This document shows, piece after piece, positions 1-11,046 of a stretch of DNA of 64,000 nt. This DNA is from Hybos culiciformis. Lineage: Eukaryota > Arthropoda > Insecta > Diptera > Hybotidae. Under the pieces are notes generated by a model that saw nothing but the letters and a program-made list of their open reading frames with translations, was not told the origin of the DNA and did not search any database. Location of the stretch: positions 42,161,525-42,225,524 of the forward strand of contig OZ023273.1 in assembly GCA_964007475.1 (NCBI GenBank). The letters are read 5' to 3'. Every line of letters begins with the position of its first letter. Within the stretch, counting starts at the first letter, position 1. The position numbers and the translations under genes are program-made.

Positions 1-572
1 AATATTGCATATTTACGTACTTGATATTGGCTATAATTTATTTTCGTTATTAAAAATATTAATCCTTGTACAGTAATTTTTCTAAACAAATTATTGTAAT
101 AAAATATGCAGCAAAATATAAATTAAATCAAAATATTATGTGACTGAGTGAAAGTGACAAGTTTCAAATAGTTAAAAAAAAAGCGGTATACCTATTTTAA
201 CAATGGTAAAATTATTCGCGACTTGATATATGAAAGCACCGTGAAAAAAAATGACAATGTTACATATTATTATATAAGCATCAATTCATAAACATAAAAA
301 AAAAAATAAAGGAAGTATTTCGTAAAAAATTATAATAAAAGGGAAATTCAAATCATTTTGACATTTTATTTAAAATTTTTATTTTTTTGTTTCAAGTTTG
401 GAGAATTAGTGATTATTTGACTTGATTGAGGTTATTTTCTTGATATTTAATAACTATTAGCGTTTTGAATTATAAGATTAATGGATGACATTATGGTTAT
501 TTCAGTGTGTATCTATTTCTAAAAACTATATGTAAATTATATTTTTTAACAAATAATATAATATAATTTTAG
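1..572 (+). other. Intron of the Skeletor-like gene (3' part)
   Basis: A/T-rich sequence without a supportable exon. It ends in the acceptor AG at 571-572, where the first visible Skeletor exon begins in phase 1. The 5' exons of the gene, which in this family encode a signal peptide and DM13 domains, must lie to the left of the window. This stretch is therefore read as the end of an upstream intron. Confidence 0.7.
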
Positions 573-3500
573 AGGATAATGAGTACATGTCGTTCGGTAT
601 TTCACCAAATAAAGACCGTACAGAAATGATTGGAGCAGATGTTGTTGTAGCTTGGGTGGAAAAAGATACTGGAAAAGGATTTGCTCAGGATTATTATTTA
701 GATGATAAATCACAATGTTCAGGAAGTCGAGGAAGCTGCCCGGACACGAGAATTGAGGTAAATTGTGTACATTCAATATGTGTGTATGGAAATTGGTTCA
801 CAATATTATTCTATTGTAACGAATACAAAAATTATTATTTTACTTACATATATATTTAAAACAGGATAAAACGAATTCTATACGATTACTCAATGCAGCA
901 ATGGTGAATGGTTATTCTATCGTTACGTATCAAAGATCACTTAAAGCAGCAGACAAACTAGATTTGCCCATTTTCGTAAATTCATCACAAGCGATTGTAT
1001 GGGCGATTGGACCTCTAAATCCGCGAAACGAAGTATCCTTCCATTCAAAATACACTAAGAGCAATCATTTAGTAGATTTTGGGCGTCAACCTACTTGGAA
1101 TTGTCCGATGCCTGAAGCTGATCAAGCAAGTCAAGACAAATCGGATGATGAGCCATCAGAAGAATTTTATGACGCACGGCCTCAATCAACTGATCGTCGT
1201 AAATCTCAGACACAAACAAATTCAAAAGAACAACAGCAGAGTCAGAAAACAAGTGCGAATACTAAGCGGCCAGTTCCAACACCAAAACCTGCTAATAAAA
1301 ACGGTGCGTGGGAAATACCTCCAATACAGTGTTTCGAACCGGAAGATGGTGTATTCTATGCGCAAATGGGGCCAACTGGTGGAAAGCATGGTTATCCTGC
1401 AATAACAGGTAAGTAAAGCCTTTTTTGTAAGAGAATATAAATTTCTGAATCTCTTTAATTGGTTTTAAAAAGGGCATGTTGGATGGGGTATTTCTTGGTA
1501 CATAAATGGTCTTCTCATACCGGAAATTCATGTTGTTAGAGGAAAAACATACACTTTCGTCGTTGAAGGCGGAAATGATTCAGAAGTACCGGCAAAATAT
1601 CATCCATTTTACATAACGGATGATCCAATAGGTGGTTATGAATATAAAACAGACGAGGAGAAGAAAGTAAGATCTATTTTTGCTAATAGAAATAAATATA
1701 ATTAGTGATTCTTCGTAATTTATTTTTAGGCTGTAAATGTTTTTGCTGGTATTCATAAATCCAGATCTGGAAAAATAACTCCGACTGGAGTTGGGCGACT
1801 TTGCCATTGGACGTCAGACCCTGATAGTCCAGATGCAGATGAATTCCAATCTTTCGGGGCATACCAAAGAACCTTAACGTTAAAGTGTGATGAAGGTGAA
1901 CCAGGAATCATTTCTTGGACACCTGATACGAGTACCCCTGATACAGTTTATTATCAATGTTTCACGCATAGACACTTAGGATGGAAAATTCACGTACACG
2001 ACACTTGTGATGAAGACGGAGGACGCGCTTCGGAAATAGATGAAGTTTTCGCTGAACCCGAGGAGGATTTTTTAGCTGAAGCCTCGATTCGGCACGAGAC
2101 CAGGATACGACCGTCTGATAATTTTTTAATAAAACACGAAAAAGATTTAATAAAGCATCATAACATGGCTGGTATACCACCAAAAGTGAATTTTGATTTA
2201 ATGAAATCGTCAGAAATTCATAAATTAATAACTGAAGGTATTAAAGCAGCAGAAGCTTTGGAAGAGAGTATAAATAATAATCAGTCTCCGCCAACACATA
2301 TGCCTATAATATATACTTCAGCCACTGAAGTTCTCGAAGGTGAAATGCCACTCTCAGAGAAGAATACGTCATCCCAAATCGGACATGATCCTTTAGTGTC
2401 AACAAATTTAGGACCATCTGTATTTTTGAAGCCTCCAGTATCAAACAGGACCCCTTTTCCGCAGCGAACTAATCAACCTGGGAGACGACCTGCACCGTTG
2501 CATATAGAAAAGCGTCGTCCTCAAAGGCCAGTAGTCTTACCTCAGCCATCTATGATTGTCAATCATTATAGAAAAGTTCTACCAGCTATAATGAAGCCTT
2601 TCGTTAAAGAAAAGCCTTTTCCTATTCAGCCTATTGCATCTGTTCTTTTAATGGGTCAGCCATCAGAAATTCTGAAACATGAACCCGTTTTAAAAACTAG
2701 AAATAAACATTTTGAATTAGAACCTCAGCACGAAGCTAAAAAAAGATTCTCTAATACGAAAAGCAACAGTAAAGCTAAATTACCCTTTAAAAATGTTTCT
2801 GAAAAAATTGAATTTCCAGAAAAGCCTTTCAGTTTTAAAAAGCCTTTTGAAGTCAAAGAAGTAGAAGAAACCGACTCAGATTTAGCAACTCTCCAACCGG
2901 CAATAAATACTGGATTTAAGGAAGAACGTGTTGTCATTGAAAGTGGTTTCCGACCAATAATAAGAAGAGTTGATGGTCCGGAACAAATAAATCGGCGAAA
3001 AGATGATCCAAATGCTGAAATTGACGAGGCTATGGAAACCGACACTTTATTCCTAAGTCAACCAAAGGAACAACAGAATCAGTCTTTTGAACCAATGTTC
3101 ATTCCTTCACCACCTGATAGTACGAACTCAACATTAAAAACAAATTCAGATAAAATTGAAGAAAAAACTGACGATAGTGAAGACGAAGAAGAAGAGGAGG
3201 CAGAAACTGTTGCTGCTGCTGAAAGATTAGACATTTATTATTTACCTCCAGATAATAGAAAACGTCCCGGTTTTGGCAAAATTCCAGATGGTGCAGTTGT
3301 AACTTACGACGGCAAAGCAGTTTTAGATTCATCTTTGGTGAGAAATGCTCCAATTTCAAGACAACAATTTAAAGAGCAACAACCTTCCCGTTTATCCAAA
3401 ACTGAACAGCTCATTCGTAATACCCCTCAGTTTAGACCTTTCAGAGGTGAAATACCACCACCACCAATACCCGATTTTCTGCAAGCTAATGCACCTCAGT

Positions 3501-3601
3501 TAAGACTTAAAGGTTCTTTGCACAAACCTATTACAGAATACTCAAATCCTTTAAATAATAGTTCTACAATTTCGACTCGATTAATATTAAGAAAACAGTA
3601 A
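573..3601 (+). CDS. Skeletor: Skeletor-like protein (isoform B/C type), C-terminal four exons, 5' partial
   Basis: Exons are 573-757, 865-1408, 1473-1666 and 1730-3601. All introns are short (64 to 107 bp) with GT...AG ends, and the phases agree across every junction (0, 1, 0). The visible part is about 930 codons. The first two exons carry the C-terminal half of a DOMON domain (MSFGIS, GADVVVAWV, CPDTRIE, AIGPLNPRNEVSFH). After a Q/S/T/K-rich linker, a conserved block from WEIPPIQC through HPFYITDDPIGG to CFTHRHLGWKI looks like the plastocyanin-like domain that follows DOMON in the related protein Knickkopf. The last 480 residues are low-complexity, rich in Pro, Lys and Glu, with an acidic run near 3170-3205. 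Drosophila Skeletor was described as a spindle-matrix protein. Extracellular domains of this type also fit a cuticle role, as for Knickkopf; which applies here is inference. The family assignment is strong; the start is missing. Confidence 0.9.
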
Positions 3602-4035
3602 TTTTAAGAATAGTTAGTAGCCATAATTGTAAATAACCTCAAATAACTATACTATTGAATGTAATGAGTCCAATTTTTCAAATTACAAAATTAAAAAACT
3701 TTTACTAAATTGATAATGATTCTGTTGTAAAAGACCATAACATTTCAGATTTATCCTTTTATATTTCAAATTAGATTATTAAAAAAAAACAGATATAACT
3801 ACCTAATTATATTTCTGTGGATATTCATTTAACCTATCGATCTTAAGTTTCCTAGATTTAATTTAATTTTAAGAAATTTCCGGGGCAGCTGTAATAATTG
3901 TAAAAAAAAATTTGCTCTCTTTATTCGTTTTGTTTATAAAATATTTTCTTTTACCTTTTTTAATTACAAAAAAATAAAAAGTAACATCTGAAAAAATATT
4001 TTTAAATTAAATAAAAAATATAATAAAAACATTTA
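3602..4035 (+). other. Probable 3' UTR and poly(A) signals of the Skeletor-like gene
   Basis: A/T-rich sequence directly after the stop codon. Three AATAAA hexamers are clustered at 3973-3978, 4010-4015 and 4022-4027, which could set the 3' end. In DNA this A-rich such hexamers also arise by chance, so the exact cleavage site is not known. Confidence 0.45.
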
Positions 4036-5331
4036 AAACCTCTTTTTATTTATATATATGTATAGTCATAGAAGAATATGATATAGTTCAAAATTGGTAT
4101 TATTTATGGCGTTAAATTAACGAACCTTTCGAAAAAAAAATGTATTTTCTTACCATTTCCAAAAACCAATTTATTCGAATAATTTTTTAAAGCTTTTAAA
4201 GTTATTTCTGGCATAAAAGCACAATTTTGTAAGTTCTTATTAACAACACTTGCTAGTGTTAAAAAGCTCATCATTTCGCCAAATTTTCAGATGCTATAAT
4301 TAGCAAAAAAACTATATTTAGATTGTTCTTTTTTTTGCAAAGATATACTTAATATCGATTTCCCATAATTTAAGACTTTGTAATATTTTTTACTTAGATT
4401 CATAATTTCTTGAATATTTTTCCGTTGCTTTTAAATTTACGAATGAATCGATGTGGGATATAAAGGTAAATAATATAAAATGTCAAATAAAATATTCGTA
4501 TTAAGTCATAATGTTAAATGTTATAAATTTTTTTATTATATTTGAACTTGAAAACACTTTTCTTTCTGTCATTTCTGTAATGCAATAGTAACAATAACAA
4601 AAATGAAGATTTATGCAAACATAAATGCTAATAATTTTTCTGTTTAAAAATCTATTGAAAGTTGAATTGTGAATAATCTTTTGAGAAAATTATTTCATTA
4701 GCTTTTATTTTCCAACAAAAATATTATGTTACAAAAAATAGTCATTGTGGAAAATCTTTTAAATGCTTACAATGTGAATTTAAAATATATATTTTCATTA
4801 GAATAACAAAATAAATGGGATCAATATAAAATGTTGAAATCGCCATTATTTTATTATTAAAAAACTATATTTTAATGAAATTTAGACATTAGAAAACTTT
4901 AAACTGCTAGTATTGGAAATTGTGAGTTTTTTTTAGTTATTTTTAAATTAAGCAAAAGAAATAAAAATCGTATATTAGGGTAGTTTTATAAATTACAACT
5001 TCAATACTTATTTTATATATTGTACTTTTCTTTGGCAAAATAAAATTAGAATCGACAGATAAAGTTTAATTTTTTTTTAGAAATTGAATAGAATAATCCA
5101 GTTATGTAAATGAAATGCAATTCAAAAAAAATTATATAATAGTAGAAGTTAAATGATCATTACTTACAATTTGCTTTTAATTTAAATTTTAGAGTTTAAT
5201 CTAATTAGATAGAGTTTAATTTAATTAGATAGATAAGTTATAAGTAACTTCTTAAGTAATGTAGGTTAATGAGGATATTACTTATAACACAAGTTTTGTA
5301 AAGAGACAATAATGTCAATCAATACTATTAA
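4036..5331. other. A/T-rich intergenic DNA with one 20-bp tandem duplication
   Basis: No coding signal is seen. The only structure is a 20-bp unit duplicated head to tail at 5191-5210 and 5211-5230, differing at one base. Confidence 0.6.
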
Positions 5332-5526
5332 TTCAACAAAATCACTGCTTATTACCGCCAGATCTACCTATACACTAATAAGGAGAAGATCAATTTTCGA
5401 GTTAATACCAGAAGCCTCCGTACTACTAACTTATTTGAAGTTGCTTTCCATACAACCGAATATGGATGCAATGATCCCATTTCTCGAATGCTTGCTATTG
5501 CTAATAAAAATCATCATGTTTTCTAA
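5332..5526 (+). pseudogene. Non-LTR retrotransposon relic (C-terminus of the RT polyprotein)
   Basis: The frame starting at 5332 is open for 64 codons and ends in TAA at 5524-5526. It reads like the extreme C-terminus of a jockey/CR1-type LINE protein, with residues NTRSLRTTNLFEVAFHTTEY then NDPISRML. The same pattern (RS.LR...F.VPF.RTN....EPLS) ends the LINE at 44480-44907, so the two are related. No reverse transcriptase motifs remain upstream, and a stop (5329-5331) precedes the block. This is a severely 5'-truncated copy, as is usual for LINEs. A different frame contains an ATG-initiated 82-codon ORF (5312-5560), which is a shadow. Confidence 0.75.
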
Positions 5527-5960
5527 TTCTTTTTGCGCTAATAACATTGGAAGACTTTAATTAATATTTCTTCCTATTTATATTTTTAATTTTTTTTAAT
5601 TAACTCTTTCTTCTAATATTCACTCTCTTCCTTTAAAATTTTTTACTAGGGAAACTATTCTTTGTGTTATGTTACTAGTGATTGCTCTTAGTGTTTAATG
5701 TTTTTTTTTTTTATATATTTTTTTTTTTTTTCTGATGCTTGATTTAAGCATCGTTTGGTGGTTATACTAATTTTCCATTGCATGCTTCTTACCGAGCCCT
5801 CTCATCTCACGTATGTGAGAGTGATGATAAAGTTTTCATGGCAATTTATTGCCTTGAAGTGCAGTGGTGTTAAGATACACCCCCAACTCAACTAATTATA
5901 AAGCTGAAGCTTCAAGCTTCTGTTTAAAAAGAGCCCCAAACCGAAATATGTTTCAAAGTT
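5527..5960 (+). repeat. Putative 3' UTR of the LINE relic, with hairpins
   Basis: Pyrimidine-rich sequence followed by T runs near 5701-5730, then a segment less A/T-rich than its surroundings. It holds two perfect short hairpins: TCTCACGTATGTGAGA at 5805-5820 and GGCAATTTATTGCC at 5840-5853. The segment may be the structured 3' end of the LINE or an independent small repeat; the boundary is inferred. Confidence 0.4.
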
Positions 5961-8900
5961 AATAAATTATAGTTTGTCTTTTTAATTTATTAAAAAAAAA
6001 TAATAAAACCAATTGAATAGGTATTTAATATTACTGTACTCTCAACTTTTTCCGGTAGACCTGGAAACAAAGTTATTACAGTCTTAGATTTTTTTATGTA
6101 AAAACTAGAGATTATTTTGACTTATTTGCCACTTTTAATTCATTCATTGCTCGAAGTTCAAATAAGAAATGACCGATTCGAATTTTAATTTTCAATAATT
6201 CTGGGAATTTTTTTCAATGTGTGGATGAAAATAAATCCAACCGGAAGAAAGAAACCTACATATTGTCGATTTCGAGAACCACTAAAAATTATAGAACTGT
6301 CACTTCTGTACATACTTTTAATTTATCCTTGTTGCCATCACACAACAACAGTTTTATCAAAATCTAACTAAATTATTAAAACTTTAATATTAAAAGTTAT
6401 TAATTTTAAATTTTCTGAAGAATAAAAGCGACTGACTATATTTATAAAAAAAAAAAATATTATAAGAAAATAAATGCAACAATGAAAACAACCTACATGT
6501 TAAGATTGAGAACATAATTCATAAAAAAATCTCAGTAAACAAGTCGTTTATTTTTTCGGTCTAAAACACATAACATAAAAAAAAATGTTTTATTAATTTT
6601 TTAGCTTCAATGTACCAATTTTGGGTTTCTAATTTGCATATAAAAAGTTTTTTTTTTTCCTCCTTATCGCTATAAAAAAAGGACAAATGAAACGTCAGCA
6701 AAACCTTTAAAAATTCATCATCTGAATCAACATTAGATAAAAAAAAATTGCTTATTGAAAATAAAATGATTTAAGAGCCAGTTTCTTCGTTTGAAAAAAA
6801 TTTACACACATTGATTTAATAGCAACCGGCCTCATCTTCTTCATAACTTAGAATGAAGTTTATCTTCTGACTTATTAATTTAAAAAGAATCTTTTTGAAT
6901 TGAAAAAAAAATTTAAATTACGTACATAATAAAAATTTAAAATGATGTACATTTAAATCGTCGGCCGGCTAGTTAGGTCTCAAAACCGGAGTCAGATAAT
7001 CTCATCTTTTAGCTTGAATGAAAGTGAACAAGATTTCCATATTTTGGCATTAATTTCATCGATAAACGGACGGAGACACTGATAAACAGAAAATGAAAAC
7101 ATACATGATACAGTATGTTTTTTTTTTTAGATGGAAATGAGTTAAAACCTAATTAATGTATACCAAGCCAAGAGCATCAACAAAACTTAATAGAATCCGT
7201 GTACTTCAACCAATTCACAAAAACTATTCGCAAGTACAATGAGCACCTAAACGTTGATTTCAATTAATCGTGTAGATTCTGTACATTCATGTATAGAAGC
7301 AACTTAATATAAATGCTCCTATTTTTTGTTATGTTATTCTCTTGGCCGTTTATTATTGATTTCATTCGATTTTTATTCTCAAAGCATAGACTTTCAACTC
7401 AAAAGAGTTTTTAATTAGTTTTAGCAAATTCTTTTTTAATTTCATTTACCTATATCCTTTAACGAAATGAAATTTATTTTAAATATTTTATTCAGGTATT
7501 TTAAGCTTTTCTTCAACCATTCCAATTTTTATTTTATTTAATATGAAACTATTCAAAAAAAAGGGTTGAAATATTTTACTTCAGGAACATTCTTTTCAAA
7601 ATATTTTTAACAAAAAAAAAAATCTAATTTTTTTTTTTTAGAAGAAATAAGAAATGAAAATGTTTAATATTGCTCGTTTACGAAGTTAAGTCTTCTATAT
7701 ATATACGTAGACGTAGGTATATATATAACCTCTAAATAACCATAATTTCTGTGTTTCTTATTATACGATGGAAAATTCTTTGCATAACTTAGTTTGTTTC
7801 TACAAATACAAATTTTATGCAAAATATATAAAGCATGTAAAAGGACTTTTTTAATTTCCAACACATATTTTTATATTCCTATAATTTTTATTTTTTCATG
7901 ATAAAATTTTCTTCCTCAAAGTTTTTTATAACCCCAAATCATATAAGAAGAAGAAAACTTCAGAATTAAAGTTGAGTCCATGAATAATGAATGGGTTCGA
8001 AGGTGTAATTTAACGTATAAGTAATATTCAGAAAACTTTTAAAATATGCTTCAATTGCCCATGTCAAGGAAAGCTACGAAGACTCCTGGAAAACATTGAT
8101 CACACATTTTAAAAACGGTCGTTTCTATAGGGTAAAAATGGAAAATAAATATGTATTTATTTTCTACGATTCAGCCATCGAATAGTTTATGTTTTTCTCT
8201 AAATTTTGGCATTTTTTTAAGTGCAGTAAAATTCCCCTCGTATATATGAAAAAAAATTAAAGTAGTTCCTTTCCTATCTAAGTTTTGGTTTAGTTGGATG
8301 TAATTTTTTTTTAAATTTCAAAGAAAATATATGTTTGAAAACTATTGCACTGCTGGTGTAGCATTTTTAATAAAAAATATTTTAATTTCATAGGAAAATA
8401 CTTTTGAAAAAGAAATATAAAAATATTTTTGTGGTAAACGTGTTAATAATAATATTATAATGGTACATTATTTCAAGATATGGTATATATATAATACACA
8501 ATATGCCGGAGAGTGAAAATAATTTTTATTGAGTGTTTAATAAATAAAACAAAATACATTTTTATAGACTTTATGAGAAATTTTTGTGGTCTTAATTTAA
8601 TTATTTATTGTGAACGAACAAAAAAATAATTAATTGATAAAAATATCTCAATGCATTTCTTAAAAAAAACAACTGTCGTTCCCTTTAAATATTATATATA
8701 TTTAAAGTAAATAAACTTTCTTATAATGTATTAACTATTTTAGACCACTTTGAAAAGCCCCAAATTGTAATCACACCTAACTATCAATGTTAAAGATTAA
8801 AATTGGAGTGCTGTTCAAATTTTGTTTAAAAATAATTTAAAATGTTTTTGATAGTATAAGTATGGATCAACTTTATAGCACGGAAGTATTTTTTGCTATA

Positions 8901-9891
8901 AATAATGGTTTCAAGAATTTTTTTTTTATGTTTTTTTAAATTTAGTTTAGATATTTTACGATTGAAAAACAACCTTAAAAATCATTAAAAACTTCAAAGC
9001 TTTTGGAGTTCCAGTGCAGAGTTTCAGAATTGACGAATTTTATTCCATTATCAAAATTTTAAACCTTTTACAAACGGTAAAACTATCATAATTTTCTTTC
9101 TATAAGTATACATTTTAGATTTAATAAATAAATATTGTGGCACATCGAATTACATTATAAATTACAGATTTCTTCTTTGTCAGGAAAATTATAAACTTCT
9201 AAGATCCCAAGAGAAAAGATAATTTAAGAAATTCTAATGATAAAAATTTAATTAATTTGAAAAAGGACTTTTAGTTTTAACATAAGTTATTGGTTAAAAC
9301 TTGGTATTTGTGATAAATGTAGATATTAAAAAATATTAAAATTTCAAATGTGAAATTTTTTGATAAATGCAGATGATTATTGTTGTGACATTAATTGAAA
9401 TATTAATGATTTTTTTTTCTTCAGTCAAATCGGATTACGTAAAAAAAAATAATAATAATAAATTCAATCTCTTTTGTAATGAGATTATTTTAATTATTTA
9501 AGGATAATTTTTTTTTTCTCATAATTTTTTCTCATAATTATTGCTAAGTTGAAGCATCATGGTTCAAAGACAGTTTAAGTTGATTTAAATGCTAATCCTT
9601 TGAGTTATTTTTTTTTTCTGTTTTGTGGAATTTATGCTGTGACCTTTTTTGTTCTCGTGTCTAAGGTATTAATATTTTTTAAAAAAAATATATGTATTCA
9701 TCTGCCATCTTTATGACGCAAGTACGACAATACTTAATAACAATTAAAGTAAATTTGTAAAATGCAATGAAACTAAAAAATATTAAAAATTTTCCAATAA
9801 ACTTTAAATGTTAAATTTAAATGTAGATACATATCTATTAATATTATATTTTACAGAAAAAAACTTATAACGAATATTTTATATATCAATC
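5961..9891. other. A/T-rich intergenic DNA, no gene seen
   Basis: Six-frame reading shows only short spurious frames. A slightly GC-richer patch at 6955-7090 includes GAAAGTGAAC and GGACGGAGACAC. It resembles, in opposite orientation, a patch near 30160-30265 and may be a decayed dispersed repeat. Otherwise only homopolymers and (TA)n tracts are present. Confidence 0.6.
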
Positions 9892-11046
9892 TCACAAATC
9901 ACATTTATCAGTTGGATTCATAGCTGATGGGCCATCGCATTTAAATGATTTTTTAAAATCTGCTGAATGCCTGTATCCTTGTAAAATTGAATTATCTAAT
10001 ATATTTTTACCATATTTGCAAAATGTTTGAGCCAATATAATGAAATAAATACGTTTAGTACTCATTCTGTATGGTTTAAGAACTTTATTTTCAGTATCAT
10101 CGATTATTTTATGCAATGGATTTTCTTCCAACCAATCATTATAATGTTTTATTGTTATTTTAATTCCAGAATAAAATACTGCTGCCATTTTTCGAAATTT
10201 TTTACTCAAATCTAGACCCTCTAATCGAACACAATCTAAAATTTCATTAAGTTTTGTGTGATTACTATAAATTTCTTCAAATAAGAAACTCCATAAATGA
10301 ATATTAAGAGTTGGATAAAAATATATTAATGGCTTATTATGAGTTTGAAATGTATAAATTAAATAATCAATTAGATCAACATATTGATCACTTCGAGAAC
10401 TATTTTTATTTTGTTCCATATTTAATATATTCTGATGATAACTATTTGGATCAATTATAAATTTCTCATATTCTCGATCCAAATATTCTGGATTAATTTT
10501 ATATTTACTTTCTTCAATCAAACGAAATTGATCCTCTAGTTTATCTTTGTTTTTCAAGTAACGAAATTGACGATCTTGAAATTTATTTATCATTCTAATT
10601 GATGATGTATTGTGAAGATATTGATCATAAGAATTTGAATTAAATTTTAATGCAGCATAACCCAGTATTAATTTAAAATATTTTAAAACCTCTTCATAGC
10701 AATTATCAATATTTTTATATTTTTCACATGATTCAAAAAAATTAATTAATTTTGTTTTAGCTGAAAAATTCTGACCATTTGATTTAATTTCATCAAATAA
10801 ATTTTTAACAGCACCATTTGATAATTTTTGTCCGATTGATGGATATGGATGTTTACCTTTTGTACATGCATAATCATAAAAACTTTTACATGGAAGCGAT
10901 GGTGGATGAGTATTTACAGACATTTGCAAATAATAACCTAAATTTTTCAATTCATTAATTCTTTCATCAAATAGAACAATTTCCTGTGCCAAAATAACTA
11001 AAATTATTGACACACTATGTAATATAAATATTTTTGTTATTGACAT
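9892..11046 (-). CDS. Secreted neprilysin-like (peptidase M13) protein lacking the catalytic core
   Basis: A single exon of 384 codons. Residues 1-20 form a hydrophobic signal peptide. PCKSFYDYAC at residues 52-61 is the M13 N-terminal signature, the disulfide-bonded PC.DFY.YAC. The lobe continues with paired Cys (about 107 and 116) to about residue 310. The end again matches the family: an ILAQTFC segment near 338, then HSADFKKSF, MNP and a KC pair, as in the MNP..KC.VW end of true neprilysins. Full M13 enzymes have about 700 residues. Here the section with HExxH and the downstream ExxxD zinc ligand is absent, and no HExxH occurs anywhere. The final W is also lost. The frame is open, with a start and a stop and no frameshift, so it looks like a functional non-enzymatic protein and not a fresh pseudogene. 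Catalytically dead neprilysin-like proteins are known in insects. A role as a binding or decoy protein, for example in secreted fluids, is inference. No neighbouring gene gives context. Confidence 0.78.
   Translation of the reverse strand: MSITKIFILHSVSIILVILAQEIVLFDERINELKNLGYYLQMSVNTHPPSLPCKSFYDYACTKGKHPYPSIGQKLSNGAVKNLFDEIKSNGQNFSAKTKLINFFESCEKYKNIDNCYEEVLKYFKLILGYAALKFNSNSYDQYLHNTSSIRMINKFQDRQFRYLKNKDKLEDQFRLIEESKYKINPEYLDREYEKFIIDPNSYHQNILNMEQNKNSSRSDQYVDLIDYLIYTFQTHNKPLIYFYPTLNIHLWSFLFEEIYSNHTKLNEILDCVRLEGLDLSKKFRKMAAVFYSGIKITIKHYNDWLEENPLHKIIDDTENKVLKPYRMSTKRIYFIILAQTFCKYGKNILDNSILQGYRHSADFKKSFKCDGPSAMNPTDKCDL

Noticed and set aside
2725..3359. Minus-strand frames opposite the last Skeletor exon
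   Set aside because: Shadows of the real plus-strand coding frame.
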